Source: Pantoea agglomerans (GTDB taxonomy: Bacteria > Pseudomonadota > Gammaproteobacteria > Enterobacterales > Enterobacteriaceae). From it: DNA of 64,000 nt. The notes below the pieces were generated by a model, which did not search any database, was not told the DNA's origin, and was given only the letters and a program-made list of their open reading frames with translations. The position numbers and the translations under genes are program-made. Each line of letters starts with the position of its first letter. The stretch's first letter is position 1. This document shows positions 40,677-49,507 of the stretch, piece after piece. The stretch spans positions 1,426,001 to 1,490,000 of the forward strand of contig NZ_CP083809.1 in NCBI RefSeq assembly GCF_020149765.1. Reading direction: 5' to 3'.

Positions 40677-41509
40677 TGCAAGCCATTCTGCAACGCGTTT
40701 CCTTTGCGCTGCCCGCCGCGGTATGGGCAGCGATCGGCTTTCTGTTTCTGCTGCTACTGGCGGTGGTCGCCCCGCAGTGGCTGGCGCACAGCGATCCGCT
40801 GCTGGCCGACCCGCTCAACGCTCAGCTACCGCCGTCTGCACAGCACTGGCTTGGGACCGATCAGCTTGGACGCGACCTGCTGACGCGAGTGATCTACGGC
40901 AGCCGCTATTCGCTGCTGATCAGCGTGGCGGCGATGGCGCTGGCGGTGCTGTTCGGCACGCTGCTGGGGCTGGCCGCCGCGCTCGCCCGCGGCATCGTCG
41001 ACGAGCTGCTGAGCCGCGCGGTAGACGTGATCTCCGCCTTTCCCGATCTGCTGCTGGCGCTGATGCTGATCGCCTTTACCGGGCCAGGCACCAGCAATTT
41101 GATTATCGCGCTCGGGGTGGCGTCGGTGCCGCGCTTTGCCCGCGTGGTGCGCGCGCAAACCTGGCGCGTGATGACCTCCGGCTACGTTGAGCAGGCGCGC
41201 ACCTTCGGCCTGTCGCGCTCCACGCTGATCCTGCGCCATATTCTGCCGCACGCCATTGCGCAGGTACCTGCGCTGGCGACGCTGGGGCTGGGCACCGCCA
41301 TTATCGGCGCCGCCGGGCTGAGCTTTCTCGGCATGGGGCCGCAGCCGCCGACCGCGGAATGGGGGCTGATGCTGGCGGAAGGACGTAACTATCTGCGCAA
41401 CGCCTGGTGGATCGCCGTTTGGCCCGGCCTGTTTATCACCCTGACGGTGATCGCCGTCAACACGCTGGGCCGCTACTGGCAGGCGCGTTTTGAAGGAGGC
41501 GAAGCATGA
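40676..41509 (+). CDS. ABC transporter permease (DppC/OppC-like)
   Basis: The 277-residue permease pairs with the previous one. It has the OppC-type N-terminus with H-W-L-G-T-D-Q-L-G-R-D near 58-68. The E-Q-A-R-T-F-G-L-S-R-S-T-L-I coupling motif lies near 174-187. The ATG at 40676 shares a base with the upstream TAA, so a longer frame from 40640 is rejected. Its stop overlaps the ATPase start by 4 bases. Confidence 0.9.
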   Translation: MQAILQRVSFALPAAVWAAIGFLFLLLLAVVAPQWLAHSDPLLADPLNAQLPPSAQHWLGTDQLGRDLLTRVIYGSRYSLLISVAAMALAVLFGTLLGLAAALARGIVDELLSRAVDVISAFPDLLLALMLIAFTGPGTSNLIIALGVASVPRFARVVRAQTWRVMTSGYVEQARTFGLSRSTLILRHILPHAIAQVPALATLGLGTAIIGAAGLSFLGMGPQPPTAEWGLMLAEGRNYLRNAWWIAVWPGLFITLTVIAVNTLGRYWQARFEGGEA

Positions 41510-43107
41510 ACCCGGTTATCGACATTCAGAATCTCTCGATCCGTTTTGGCCCGCACTACGTGGTGAAAAACCTCGACCTGCAGGTGCAGCCGGGCGAATC
41601 GGTGGCGCTGGTAGGGGAGTCCGGCTCCGGCAAAACCCTGACGGCGCGCAGCCTCTCTGGGCTGTTGCCAGAAGGGGCGACGCTCAGCGCCGATCGCTTT
41701 GTTATCGACGGGCGCGATATGCGCCAGGCCGGGCGCGAGGCGTGGCGCGCGCTGCGCGGGCGACGCATCGGCTACGTATTACAGGACGCGCTGGTTTCGC
41801 TCGATCCGCTGCGCCGTATCGGGCAGCAGCTGGCGGATGCGCTTCGCGCCGCCGGACAGCGCGGCGCGCTGGAGGCGCAAAGTATCCGGCTGTTGCAGGC
41901 CGCAGGCATTAGCGACGCGGAAAGCCGGCTGGCGCGCTACCCGCACCAGCTTTCCGGCGGGCAGCGCCAGCGCGCCTTGATCGCCGCCGCGCTGGCGGCC
42001 AGCCCGGCGCTGCTGATTGCCGATGAGCCGACCACGGCGCTTGATATGACGGTGCAGCGGCAGATCCTGCAGCTGCTGGCGCAGCGACGCCGCGACGGTC
42101 ACGCGTTGCTGCTGATCAGCCACGATCTGGCGGTGGTGTCTGAGCTGGCGGATCGCGTGCTGGTGATGCGCGACGGCGAAGTCGTGGAGCAGGGCCGCAG
42201 TGAGCTGCTGCTGGCACAGCCGCAGCATCCCTGGACGCAGCGGCTGCTGCACGCGGTGCCGACGCCCGCCACGCGCGGCCTGCGCCTGAGCGCGACCGAG
42301 CCAACGCCGCTGCCGCCGCGTCCGCAGCCCGGCAACGCGCCGCTGCTGGAGGCGATCGGTCTCAACAAGACCTACGGCGATCGTCAGGTATTGAACAATA
42401 TTCACTTCCGCCTGCATTCGGGCGAAACCCTCGGCGTGGTGGGCGAATCTGGCTCGGGCAAAACCTCGCTGGTGAAAGTGGTGATGGGGCTGACCGAGCC
42501 GGACAGCGGCACGCTGCTGCTGGAGGGCAGTCGCTGGGATCGTCTCCATGAGAAAGCGCGCCGCGCACGACGGGCGCGCCTGCAGCTGATTGCTCAGGAC
42601 CCGTATAGCTCCTTCGATCCGCGCTACACCGTGGAGAAGATTATTGGCGAAAGCCTCGACAGCGCGGGCATTTTCGGCGATGCGCGTCGCCAGCGCGTGC
42701 GTCAGCTGCTGGATGAGGTGCAGCTCGGCGACCGTTTCCTCGACCGCTATCCGCAGCAGCTCTCCGGCGGCCAGCGCCAGCGCGTCGCCATCGCGCGCGC
42801 CTTTGCGCCCAATCCTGCGCTGCTGGTGGCGGATGAGCCAGTCAGCGCGCTCGACGTGTCAGTGCAGGCGCAGGTGCTGGATCTGCTGGCCGATATGCAG
42901 GCCGAGCACGGCACCGCACTGCTGTTTATTTCTCACGACCTCGGCGTTATCCAGCATCTCGCCGATCGCGTGCTGGTGATGCAAAACGGTCAGGTGGTCG
43001 AGAGCGGCGATCTGCGTCAGGTGTTCGACGCGCCGCAGCATCCCTGGACGCAAAAACTGTTACAGGCCTTGCCAGTGCTTCCCGCCTGGCGGCCCGCCGT
43101 CGCATAA
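41506..43107 (+). CDS. Double ABC ATPase (DppD-DppF fusion type)
   Basis: Two complete nucleotide-binding domains lie in one 533-residue chain. Walker A is G-E-S-G-S-G-K-T at 37-44 and again at 313-320. Signature L-S-G-G-Q is at 149-153 and 419-423. Walker B is I-A-D-E-P and V-A-D-E-P. It energises import by the two permeases. It is followed within 11 bases by the flavin monooxygenase gene. Confidence 0.92.
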   Translation: MNPVIDIQNLSIRFGPHYVVKNLDLQVQPGESVALVGESGSGKTLTARSLSGLLPEGATLSADRFVIDGRDMRQAGREAWRALRGRRIGYVLQDALVSLDPLRRIGQQLADALRAAGQRGALEAQSIRLLQAAGISDAESRLARYPHQLSGGQRQRALIAAALAASPALLIADEPTTALDMTVQRQILQLLAQRRRDGHALLLISHDLAVVSELADRVLVMRDGEVVEQGRSELLLAQPQHPWTQRLLHAVPTPATRGLRLSATEPTPLPPRPQPGNAPLLEAIGLNKTYGDRQVLNNIHFRLHSGETLGVVGESGSGKTSLVKVVMGLTEPDSGTLLLEGSRWDRLHEKARRARRARLQLIAQDPYSSFDPRYTVEKIIGESLDSAGIFGDARRQRVRQLLDEVQLGDRFLDRYPQQLSGGQRQRVAIARAFAPNPALLVADEPVSALDVSVQAQVLDLLADMQAEHGTALLFISHDLGVIQHLADRVLVMQNGQVVESGDLRQVFDAPQHPWTQKLLQALPVLPAWRPAVA

Positions 43108-43118
43108 AGGAGATAACA

Positions 43119-44453
43119 ATGAGTCAGACACAACGCCAGCTGCGGCTGGGCGCTATTATTCAGGGCGCATCCGGCAATATGTCCGCCTGGCGTCACCCCG
43201 ACGCGGTGGCCGATGCCAGCATCAACGTTGATTACGTCCTGGATCTGGCGCGCAAGGCGGAGCAGGCGAAAATCGACTTTCTGTTCGTTGCTGACGGCCT
43301 CTACATTACGCCGCAGTCGATTCCCCATTTTCTTAACCGCTTCGAGCCGATTACGCTGCTGTCGGCGCTGTCGCTGGTCACCAAAAATATTGGGCTGGTG
43401 GCGACACTCTCTACCTCCTACAGCGAGCCATTTACCGTGGCGCGCCAGTTCGCCAGCCTCGATCACCTCAGCGGCGGCCGCGCTGGCTGGAACGTGGTGA
43501 CCTCGCCGCTAGAAGGCTCGGCGAAGAATTTCTCACGCGCCAGCCATCCAGAGCATGACGAGCGCTATCGCGTCGCCAGCGAATATCTTGACGTGGTGAA
43601 AGGGCTGTGGGACTCGTGGGAGGCGGACGCATTTGTGCGCGACAAGGCGAGCGGCCAGTTCTTCGACGCCGACAAGCTGCACACGCTGAACCATAAAGGC
43701 AAATACTTCTCGGTGCAGGGGCCGCTTAACGTTGGCCGTTCGCCGCAGGGCCGTCCGGTGGTGTTCCAGGCGGGCGCGTCGGAAGCGGGCAAAGCCTTTG
43801 CCGCTGAGGCCGCCGACGCGATATATACCCGACAGAACTCGCCGGAGCAGGCGCGCGAGTTTCGCGAAGACGTGCGCCGTCGGCTGGTGGCGCGCGGCCG
43901 GAGCGCCGACGATATTCGCGTGTTTCAGGGCATCAGCGTCATTATTGGCGACAGCCAGGCCGACGCGGAGCGCCGCTATCAGCAGACTGCGGAACTGGTC
44001 ACGCTCGAAAAGGCGCTGGCGTATCTCGGCCGCTACTTCGAACACCATGACTTCAGCCAGTACGATGTCGACGCGCCGTTCCCGGAGATTGGCGATCTTG
44101 GCGAAAATAGCTTTCGCAGCACCACCGACGCCATTAAGCGCAATGCGCGTGCGCGCGGCCTGACGCTGCGCCAGGCGGCACTGGAAGAGGCGACACCGCG
44201 TCCGACCTTCCTCGGCACCGCGCAGCAGGTGGCGGACGGCCTGGCGGAGTGGTTCCTCAGCGGGGCGGCTGACGGTTTTGTGGTGCGCGGCGGCACGCCG
44301 ACGGCGTTCGACGATTTTGTCGCACAGGTGATCCCGCTGTTGCAGGCGCGCGGCATCTATCGTCAGGCGTATGAAGGCGCGACGCTGCGCGAAAATCTCG
44401 GGCTGGCCGAGCCGGAAAACCAGTTTGCCGGGCGCCGCCAGCAGGTCGCCTGA
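43119..44453 (+). CDS. NtaA/SnaA/DszA-family FMN-dependent monooxygenase
   Basis: The 444-residue luciferase-like enzyme is of the nitrilotriacetate monooxygenase family. It carries the signature [12 protein letters not shown] near 114-125, A-R-Q-F-A-S-L-D-H, and N-F-S-R near 133-136. Such enzymes use FMNH2 from a separate reductase to cleave C-S or C-N bonds. No flavin reductase gene is in this block. It is the last gene of the transporter operon, so its substrate is probably what the transporter imports. Confidence 0.88.
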   Translation: MSQTQRQLRLGAIIQGASGNMSAWRHPDAVADASINVDYVLDLARKAEQAKIDFLFVADGLYITPQSIPHFLNRFEPITLLSALSLVTKNIGLVATLSTSYSEPFTVARQFASLDHLSGGRAGWNVVTSPLEGSAKNFSRASHPEHDERYRVASEYLDVVKGLWDSWEADAFVRDKASGQFFDADKLHTLNHKGKYFSVQGPLNVGRSPQGRPVVFQAGASEAGKAFAAEAADAIYTRQNSPEQAREFREDVRRRLVARGRSADDIRVFQGISVIIGDSQADAERRYQQTAELVTLEKALAYLGRYFEHHDFSQYDVDAPFPEIGDLGENSFRSTTDAIKRNARARGLTLRQAALEEATPRPTFLGTAQQVADGLAEWFLSGAADGFVVRGGTPTAFDDFVAQVIPLLQARGIYRQAYEGATLRENLGLAEPENQFAGRRQQVA

Positions 44454-44454
44454 A

Positions 44455-45213
44455 TCACAGGGCCGTCACGCCGAGCGCGGCGGCCTGCTCCTCCCAGCTA
44501 ATTATCTGCTGATACGCCGCGCGATCCGGCACGGTAAAGCCGGTAATAAAGCTGTCGCGCGCCGCTTTCTTCTTAACAAACTGCGCCAGTACGCGGCGCA
44601 GCGTCGCCAGCGTCCTGGCATCCGTCTGCGCAGACGTAATCAGCGGCGGCGCGGGGCAGAGCGGCGTTTCGCCGACAATTGCCAGCCCCGCCAGCTCGTG
44701 CGCGGCATAACGCCGCAGCAGCACCCAGGTGACACAGTCAATCGCCGCAATATCCGCTCTCCCGTCGCGCAGATACGCCAGCGACCGGCGGTGGCTGCCG
44801 CTTAAATGGGCGGTGCTGAAAAAGCGTCCTCTCTGCGCCAGCGGCGCGATAAGGTAGCGCAGCGCGTTATAGCCGGAGTGGGAGTCGAGGCTGTTAGCCA
44901 CCGCGCGGCGGCCGCGGAAATCGGCCAGCGCGCTGTTTTCATCTTCCTCGCGCGCTACCAGCCAGCTGCGGTAGCACGCGCCGCGACAGCCCGGCGCGCT
45001 AAGCTCAAACGCCCCGACCAGCTGCACATCAGGCAGCTGCGTCATCAGCGGATAGCCGCAGGTCTGGCTCAGCAGCAGATCGCCGGCGCGCCAGTGCGCC
45101 AGCAAATCCTCTGGCCATTCAACATCCGCCCCTGACAGCTGCGCCAGCGTTGCCGTTAGCGCCTGGGTGTGCGGACGGTGGATGTCGTACATCGGTAGCG
45201 AAAGCCGTTTCAT
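44455..45213 (-). CDS. PhnD-like periplasmic-binding-fold protein lacking a signal peptide
   Basis: The 252-residue protein has the type 2 binding-protein fold of the phosphonate/thiamine-precursor kind. Blocks are W-R-A-G-D-L-L-L-S-Q-T-C-G-Y, N-S-L-D-S-H-S-G-Y-N-A-L-R near 106-118, G-S-H-R-R-S-L and I-A-A-I-D-C-V-T-W. No signal peptide or lipobox is seen and no permease is adjacent, so a cytoplasmic enzyme-like or orphan role is possible. The start at 45213 lies 95 bases inside the desaturase gene; a Met at 45192 is the alternative. It ends 1 base past the convergent monooxygenase. Confidence 0.7.
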   Translation of the reverse strand: MKRLSLPMYDIHRPHTQALTATLAQLSGADVEWPEDLLAHWRAGDLLLSQTCGYPLMTQLPDVQLVGAFELSAPGCRGACYRSWLVAREEDENSALADFRGRRAVANSLDSHSGYNALRYLIAPLAQRGRFFSTAHLSGSHRRSLAYLRDGRADIAAIDCVTWVLLRRYAAHELAGLAIVGETPLCPAPPLITSAQTDARTLATLRRVLAQFVKKKAARDSFITGFTVPDRAAYQQIISWEEQAAALGVTAL

Positions 45214-46177
45214 GCGGGCGATCCTGTTGTCTGCCCGGATGGGCGTTAACGTTAACGGGCGTGGTGGCGAAGCGCCTGGCCCATTCGCCGTAGCCTGCCG
45301 CGCGAAAACCCCGGTTGCGCTGGTAATAGTCATCGCGCCACAGCAGATAAACCCTGCGCAGACCATACCACGGCAGCCCGGGCAGGTCGTGATGCACCGC
45401 GTGATAGTTAAGATTAAGAAACAGCAGGCGCCACGGCCAGCCCGCCTCGTTATTGACCGATCGCGCCAGCGGATCGGCATCGGCGCGGTGTTCGTAGAAG
45501 GAGCGCACTTTGGTCAGCATCAGCGCGGGATAGCTTACCGCCAGCACAAACAGGAGCGGCGAAAAGCCCTGGCGCGCCATCCAGAGAAACAGGCCTGCCA
45601 GCAGCGCCAGATGGATCGCCCACATGGCGATAGCGCGCCACTCAGCGCGCCATACCGCCCGCAGCAGCGACTGAAGCGCCGCGTAAATATCGAGTAGCGG
45701 CCCCACCAGCAGGCGGCCGGGAAAGGTATTGCGCAGGTGGATCCCCTGGCGCTGCCAGGGCCGCAGCTGCGCCCAGCGCACGGGCGACAGATACCAGGTT
45801 TCAGGATCCTCATCGGGCTCTGTCAGGCTGTGGTTGCGGTGGTGCGCCAGATGCGAGTCACGATAAAGCCCGTAGGGATACCACACCGCCAGCGGCAGCG
45901 TGCCGAACAGCTGGTTCAGACGCGGAAAGCGCGTCGGGTGGCCGTGGATCAGCTCATGCTGTAGCGACAGATACCAGCTGGTGAAGAGGATCAGCAAACC
46001 TGTGGTGGGCCAGAGGCCCAGCGTCCGCCAGTGCGTCAGCGTGGCGAACCAGCCGCCGTAAATGGTTATCAGCAGCAGCCAGGTCGGCAGCTCGCTGCGC
46101 CACAGCCAGCTTCTCTGCCACTGATGGATGTGTGCGCGCTGCTGCGCATGAAGCCAGTCGGACGATCCTCTTGTCAT
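45119..46177 (-). CDS. Membrane fatty acid desaturase family protein
   Basis: This 352-residue membrane protein has the three histidine boxes of di-iron desaturases: H74-E-L-I-H78-G-H80, H109-L-A-H-H-R-N-H116 and N-Y-H259-A-V-H262-H263. Hydrophobic segments lie at about 32-70 and 183-222. The substrate could be an acyl lipid or another long-chain molecule. The last 45 or so residues (P-V-N-V-N-A-H-P-G and beyond) are low-complexity and overlap the next gene's start. It is not obviously linked to the transporter operon. Confidence 0.82.
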   Translation of the reverse strand: MTRGSSDWLHAQQRAHIHQWQRSWLWRSELPTWLLLITIYGGWFATLTHWRTLGLWPTTGLLILFTSWYLSLQHELIHGHPTRFPRLNQLFGTLPLAVWYPYGLYRDSHLAHHRNHSLTEPDEDPETWYLSPVRWAQLRPWQRQGIHLRNTFPGRLLVGPLLDIYAALQSLLRAVWRAEWRAIAMWAIHLALLAGLFLWMARQGFSPLLFVLAVSYPALMLTKVRSFYEHRADADPLARSVNNEAGWPWRLLFLNLNYHAVHHDLPGLPWYGLRRVYLLWRDDYYQRNRGFRAAGYGEWARRFATTPVNVNAHPGRQQDRPHETAFATDVRHPPSAHPGANGNAGAAVRGGC

Positions 46178-46387
46178 AGCAACCTGCCACAGTTGACGGA
46201 ATTCAGCACAACATGCGCGAAGGCATTAAAAAAGAGAAAGATCCTGTGCGACTTACTTATGTCGAAAAACTTGATGATACGGTTGAAAACTATTGGCTAT
46301 CAGTGCGGACGCGGCTGACGTAACCTTTGTTTATCGAATCTTATCTCTCACGCAGGGGCAAAAACGGCCCGCGAAAGGAACTGAATT

Positions 46388-47410
46388 ATGAAAAACATTG
46401 GCTTCTTATCTTTTGGTCACTGGACGCCCTCTTCACAGTCCGCCACCCGCTCTGCGCAGGACGTGCTGCTGCAGTCCATCGATCTGGCGGTTGCGGCTGA
46501 AGAGCTGGGCGCGGACGGCGCCTACTTCCGCGTGCACCACTTTGCGCGTCAGCTCAGCTCGCCGTTCCCGCTGCTGGCGGCGGTCGGGGCGCGCACCAGC
46601 AAAATTGAGATCGGCACTGGCGTTATCGATATGCGCTACGAAAACCCGCTCTATATGGCAGAAGACGCCGGCGCGGCGGACCTGATCGCCAACGGCCGTC
46701 TGCAGCTCGGCATTAGCCGCGGCTCGCCGGAGCAGGTGGTGGAAGGCTATCGCTACTTCGGCTATGCGCCGCAGGAGGGCGAAACCGACGCCGATATGGG
46801 CCGCCGTCATACGGAAGCCTTTTTAGAGGTGCTGCGCGGCGAAGGTTTTGCCAAACCCAATCCGCAGCCGATGTTCCCGAACCCGCCGGGTCTGCTGCGC
46901 CTGGAGCCGTTCTCAGAAGGGCTGCGCGATCGCATCTGGTGGGGTTCCGGCTCCAACGCCACCGCCGAGTGGGCGGCGAAAATGGGCATGAACCTGCAAA
47001 GCTCGACGCTGAAAGATGATGAGACGGGCGAGCCGTTCCACGTTCAGCAGGCGAAGCAGATCCGCGCCTACCGCGAAGCCTGGAAAGCGGCGGGGCACAA
47101 GCGCGAGCCGCGCGTGTCGGTCAGCCGCAGCATCTTTGCGCTGGTGAACGATATGGACCGCGCCTACTTTGGCCGCAGCGGCCAGGATCAGGATTCCGTC
47201 GGCTTCCTCGATGAGAAAACGCGCGCTATTTTCGGCCGCAGCTACGCGGCGGAGCCGGAAGTGCTGATCAAGCAGCTGGCGCAGGATGAGGCCATTGCCG
47301 AAGCGGACACGCTGCTGCTGACGGTGCCGAACCAGCTTGGCGTTGCCTACAACGCGCACGTTATCGAAGCGATTCTGAAATATGTCGCGCCGGAGTTAGG
47401 CTGGCGCTAA
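46388..47410 (+). CDS. Luciferase-like monooxygenase (LLM class)
   Basis: The 340-residue barrel enzyme belongs to the bacterial luciferase family. Blocks are Y-F-R-V-H-H-F-A-R, I-G-T-G-V-I-D-M-R-Y-E-N-P, D-L-I-A-N-G-R-L-Q-L-G-I-S-R-G-S-P near 97-113, and W-W-G-S-G-S-N-A-T-A-E. It would use reduced flavin and oxygen. It is monocistronic, preceded by a 210-base gap and followed by its own terminator. It may work with the upstream transporter set, but no promoter motif is shared. Confidence 0.85.
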   Translation: MKNIGFLSFGHWTPSSQSATRSAQDVLLQSIDLAVAAEELGADGAYFRVHHFARQLSSPFPLLAAVGARTSKIEIGTGVIDMRYENPLYMAEDAGAADLIANGRLQLGISRGSPEQVVEGYRYFGYAPQEGETDADMGRRHTEAFLEVLRGEGFAKPNPQPMFPNPPGLLRLEPFSEGLRDRIWWGSGSNATAEWAAKMGMNLQSSTLKDDETGEPFHVQQAKQIRAYREAWKAAGHKREPRVSVSRSIFALVNDMDRAYFGRSGQDQDSVGFLDEKTRAIFGRSYAAEPEVLIKQLAQDEAIAEADTLLLTVPNQLGVAYNAHVIEAILKYVAPELGWR

Positions 47411-47418
47411 GCATGAAA

Positions 47419-47447
47419 ACGGCGGCCTCGGCCGCCGTTGTTTTTTT
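47419..47447 (+). terminator. Terminator after the luciferase-like gene
   Basis: AACGGCGGCC and GGCCGCCGTT form a 10-pair stem with a 2-base loop, followed by a G and seven T residues. It lies 9 bases past the stop codon. Confidence 0.9.
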
Positions 47448-47490
47448 GCATTTCACCCAGAGCGACATTACTGGCGGGCTGCGAAACCCG

Positions 47491-48687
47491 CTAAGCGGAT
47501 TGCTCCGCCTCAGGCGCCTTCCGGCTGCCCGCCGCCCCGGCGCAGAACAGCGCTATCACCACCAGCGCCAGCACCGGCAGCATCGCCATGCGCAGCCCGG
47601 CGTGCTCACCGATAAAGCCCAGCCCCGGCGGTCCCACCAGAAAAGCCAGATAGCCGAGGGTCGCCGCGATAGTGACGCGAATCGCGCTGTTATTGCCGTC
47701 GCCTGCGGCTGAGACCGTGAGCGGAAAGCCGAGCGCCGCGCCGATGCCCCAGAAAAGCACGGCGGCGGCGGCCAGCCACGAATTGTCCGAGAAAATCACC
47801 AGCATCAGGCCGAGCGCGGCGGAGAAGGCGCTGGCGCGCAACATCCAGACGCGGCCGATGCGATCGACCACATAGGCGCCGAGAAAGCGGCCCAGCGTCA
47901 TGCCGGCGGTAAAACCGGCATAGACCAGCGTGCCCTGCGTATGGTTGAGGTTATGGCCATCGATCATCAGCAGCGGCAGCCAGTCGTTGGCGGAGCCCTC
48001 CGCCAGCGCCATTGCCAGGATCACTACGCCGAGGATCAGCAGCTGGCGATCGCGCAGCTCATGCCGCACCTGCGCGATAAAGCCGCCGCTGTGCGCCTGC
48101 TCGCTGCGTTCGCCGTCGCTGGTCGCCGGCAGATGGCGCAGCGCGACGGCGATAATCAGCACGTTGCAGAGCAGCACGGCGGCAAAGTGCAGGCTGGTGC
48201 TGATATCCGCTGCGGTCATCGCCAGCCCTGCCAGCGCGCCCGCCAGCGTGCCCAGGCTGAAAAAGCCGTGGATGGTGGTCATGATTGATCGGCCCAGCGC
48301 CCGTTCGAACGCGGCGCCCTCGACGTTGATCACCACATCCATCAGCGCCGTGCCGCTGCCCAGCAGCGTGAGGCTGGCAAAGACGCCCAGCGCGCTCGTC
48401 AGCGTCAGGCTCAGCGCCATCAGCACCAGTCCACCCAGCAGCAGCACCATGCCGTAGCGCATCACCCGCTGCGTGCCGAGCTGGGCGATCAGCTTGCCGG
48501 CCAGCAGCACGCCGAGCATTGAGCCGCAGGAGAAGCCAAACAGGATCATGCCCATCAGCTCGGTGGAGGCGTGCAGCGTATCGCGCATAAAGGGCGTGCG
48601 GCTGACCCAGGAGGCCCAGGTAAAGCCGGGAATAAACATCAGGCCGAAGATGGCCCACTTGCCACGGGTTTGCTGTTGAGGCGTCAT
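47491..48687 (-). CDS. MFS transporter resembling YbjJ
   Basis: The 398-residue protein has 12 predicted membrane helices and resembles E. coli YbjJ. Shared segments are A-S-W-V-S-R-T-P, I-N-V-E-G-A-A-F-E-R, A-E-G-S-A-N-D-W-L-P-L-L-M and G-Y-L-A-F-L-V-G-P-P. The substrate is unknown. The ATG at 48687 follows AGGAG; a GTG one codon earlier is possible. It is downstream of a TetR gene in the same direction, and a palindrome lies in the gap, so it is the likely regulatory target. Confidence 0.85.
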   Translation of the reverse strand: MTPQQQTRGKWAIFGLMFIPGFTWASWVSRTPFMRDTLHASTELMGMILFGFSCGSMLGVLLAGKLIAQLGTQRVMRYGMVLLLGGLVLMALSLTLTSALGVFASLTLLGSGTALMDVVINVEGAAFERALGRSIMTTIHGFFSLGTLAGALAGLAMTAADISTSLHFAAVLLCNVLIIAVALRHLPATSDGERSEQAHSGGFIAQVRHELRDRQLLILGVVILAMALAEGSANDWLPLLMIDGHNLNHTQGTLVYAGFTAGMTLGRFLGAYVVDRIGRVWMLRASAFSAALGLMLVIFSDNSWLAAAAVLFWGIGAALGFPLTVSAAGDGNNSAIRVTIAATLGYLAFLVGPPGLGFIGEHAGLRMAMLPVLALVVIALFCAGAAGSRKAPEAEQSA

Positions 48688-48702
48688 CACGACTCCTGTT
48701 TG

Positions 48703-48718
48703 TCGTACGGATGTACGA
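48703..48718. promoter_or_regulatory. Operator-like palindrome between the tetR and ybjJ-like genes
   Basis: TCGTAC and GTACGA are separated by GGAT. The repeat lies 16 bases upstream of the MFS start codon and about 45 bases past the TetR stop. Its size and symmetry suit a TetR-family operator. Confidence 0.5.
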
Positions 48719-48763
48719 GAGGATAATACAAAAATGGCGCGACGCGAGGGGAGAGGCGAAATT

Positions 48764-49306
48764 TTATTGCCGGGTCGGGTCAGCTATTTTCTGCACCGCG
48801 CGCAGAATGGCGTCGCGGCTCATCGGCGCGTCGTTTAGCAGGTTATGGATGGTTAAACCTTCAATCAGCGCATCCAGCGCGCAGGCGGTCTCCATGGGAA
48901 AGCAGAGGTGCAGCGAGGCGCGGCTGCGCGACATCCACAGCTGTAGCAGCTGACGAAACGGCGCTTTGCGCGCCGCCAGCGAATAGAGCTCAAAGCTGAG
49001 GATCAGATGGCGCTGGCTGGCCCAGACGTCGCCGCAGATCAAATCCACCACCGCTTCGCAGGCGTCCGCGCGATCGGTCGCACTCTGCATGCGCTGGCGG
49101 AACGCCTCGGAGATGGTATCAACCATATAGCTGAACGCGCCCATCAGCAGCAGATCGGTTTGCGGAAAGTGGTAGGTGAGGGTACCGGGCGAGAGGCCCG
49201 CCAGATCCGCCACCCGGCGATAGGTGGTGCCGCGCACGCCTTCGTTAATTATCACCGTCAGCGTCGCGTCCAGAATGTCGGTTTTAATATCCCGTGTAAC
49301 GGCCAT
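48764..49306 (-). CDS. TetR-family regulator resembling RcdA (YbjK)
   Basis: The 180-residue regulator has an N-terminal HTH (about 10-55, with R-G-T-T-Y-R-R-V-A-D-L-A-G-L-S-P-G-T-L-T-Y-H-F) and a helical ligand domain. It resembles E. coli RcdA, encoded next to ybjJ. The shared C-terminal segment A-L-D-A-L-I-E-G-L-T-I-H supports the pairing. Here regulator and transporter point the same way. Confidence 0.85.
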   Translation of the reverse strand: MAVTRDIKTDILDATLTVIINEGVRGTTYRRVADLAGLSPGTLTYHFPQTDLLLMGAFSYMVDTISEAFRQRMQSATDRADACEAVVDLICGDVWASQRHLILSFELYSLAARKAPFRQLLQLWMSRSRASLHLCFPMETACALDALIEGLTIHNLLNDAPMSRDAILRAVQKIADPTRQ

Positions 49307-49507
49307 CTACTGCTCTCACTTCTCTGACGTAAACTGGGTAAGGATAACCGCTCGGCGGCAGCAAAGCATGCGGCGCGAGCGGGATCCAGCTGGGCAGCGC
49401 GCGCCACTGCGGTTATGATTTTGCCCTGAACGATATCGACAGCAGCCAGCGGCAGGGAGGCACTATCAGCAGCTTAAGCATCAGGGTCGGCAGCAGGGAG
49501 CGCGGCC

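Noticed and set aside
46213..46323. A 36-codon frame upstream of the luciferase-like gene
   Set aside because: It has no ribosome site and no recognisable feature; chance is likely in a 210-base gap.
49307..49507. Possible remnant coding sequence between tetR and the second MFS gene
   Set aside because: A short open frame reads through into the MFS gene region, but it has no start, ribosome site or recognisable homology.
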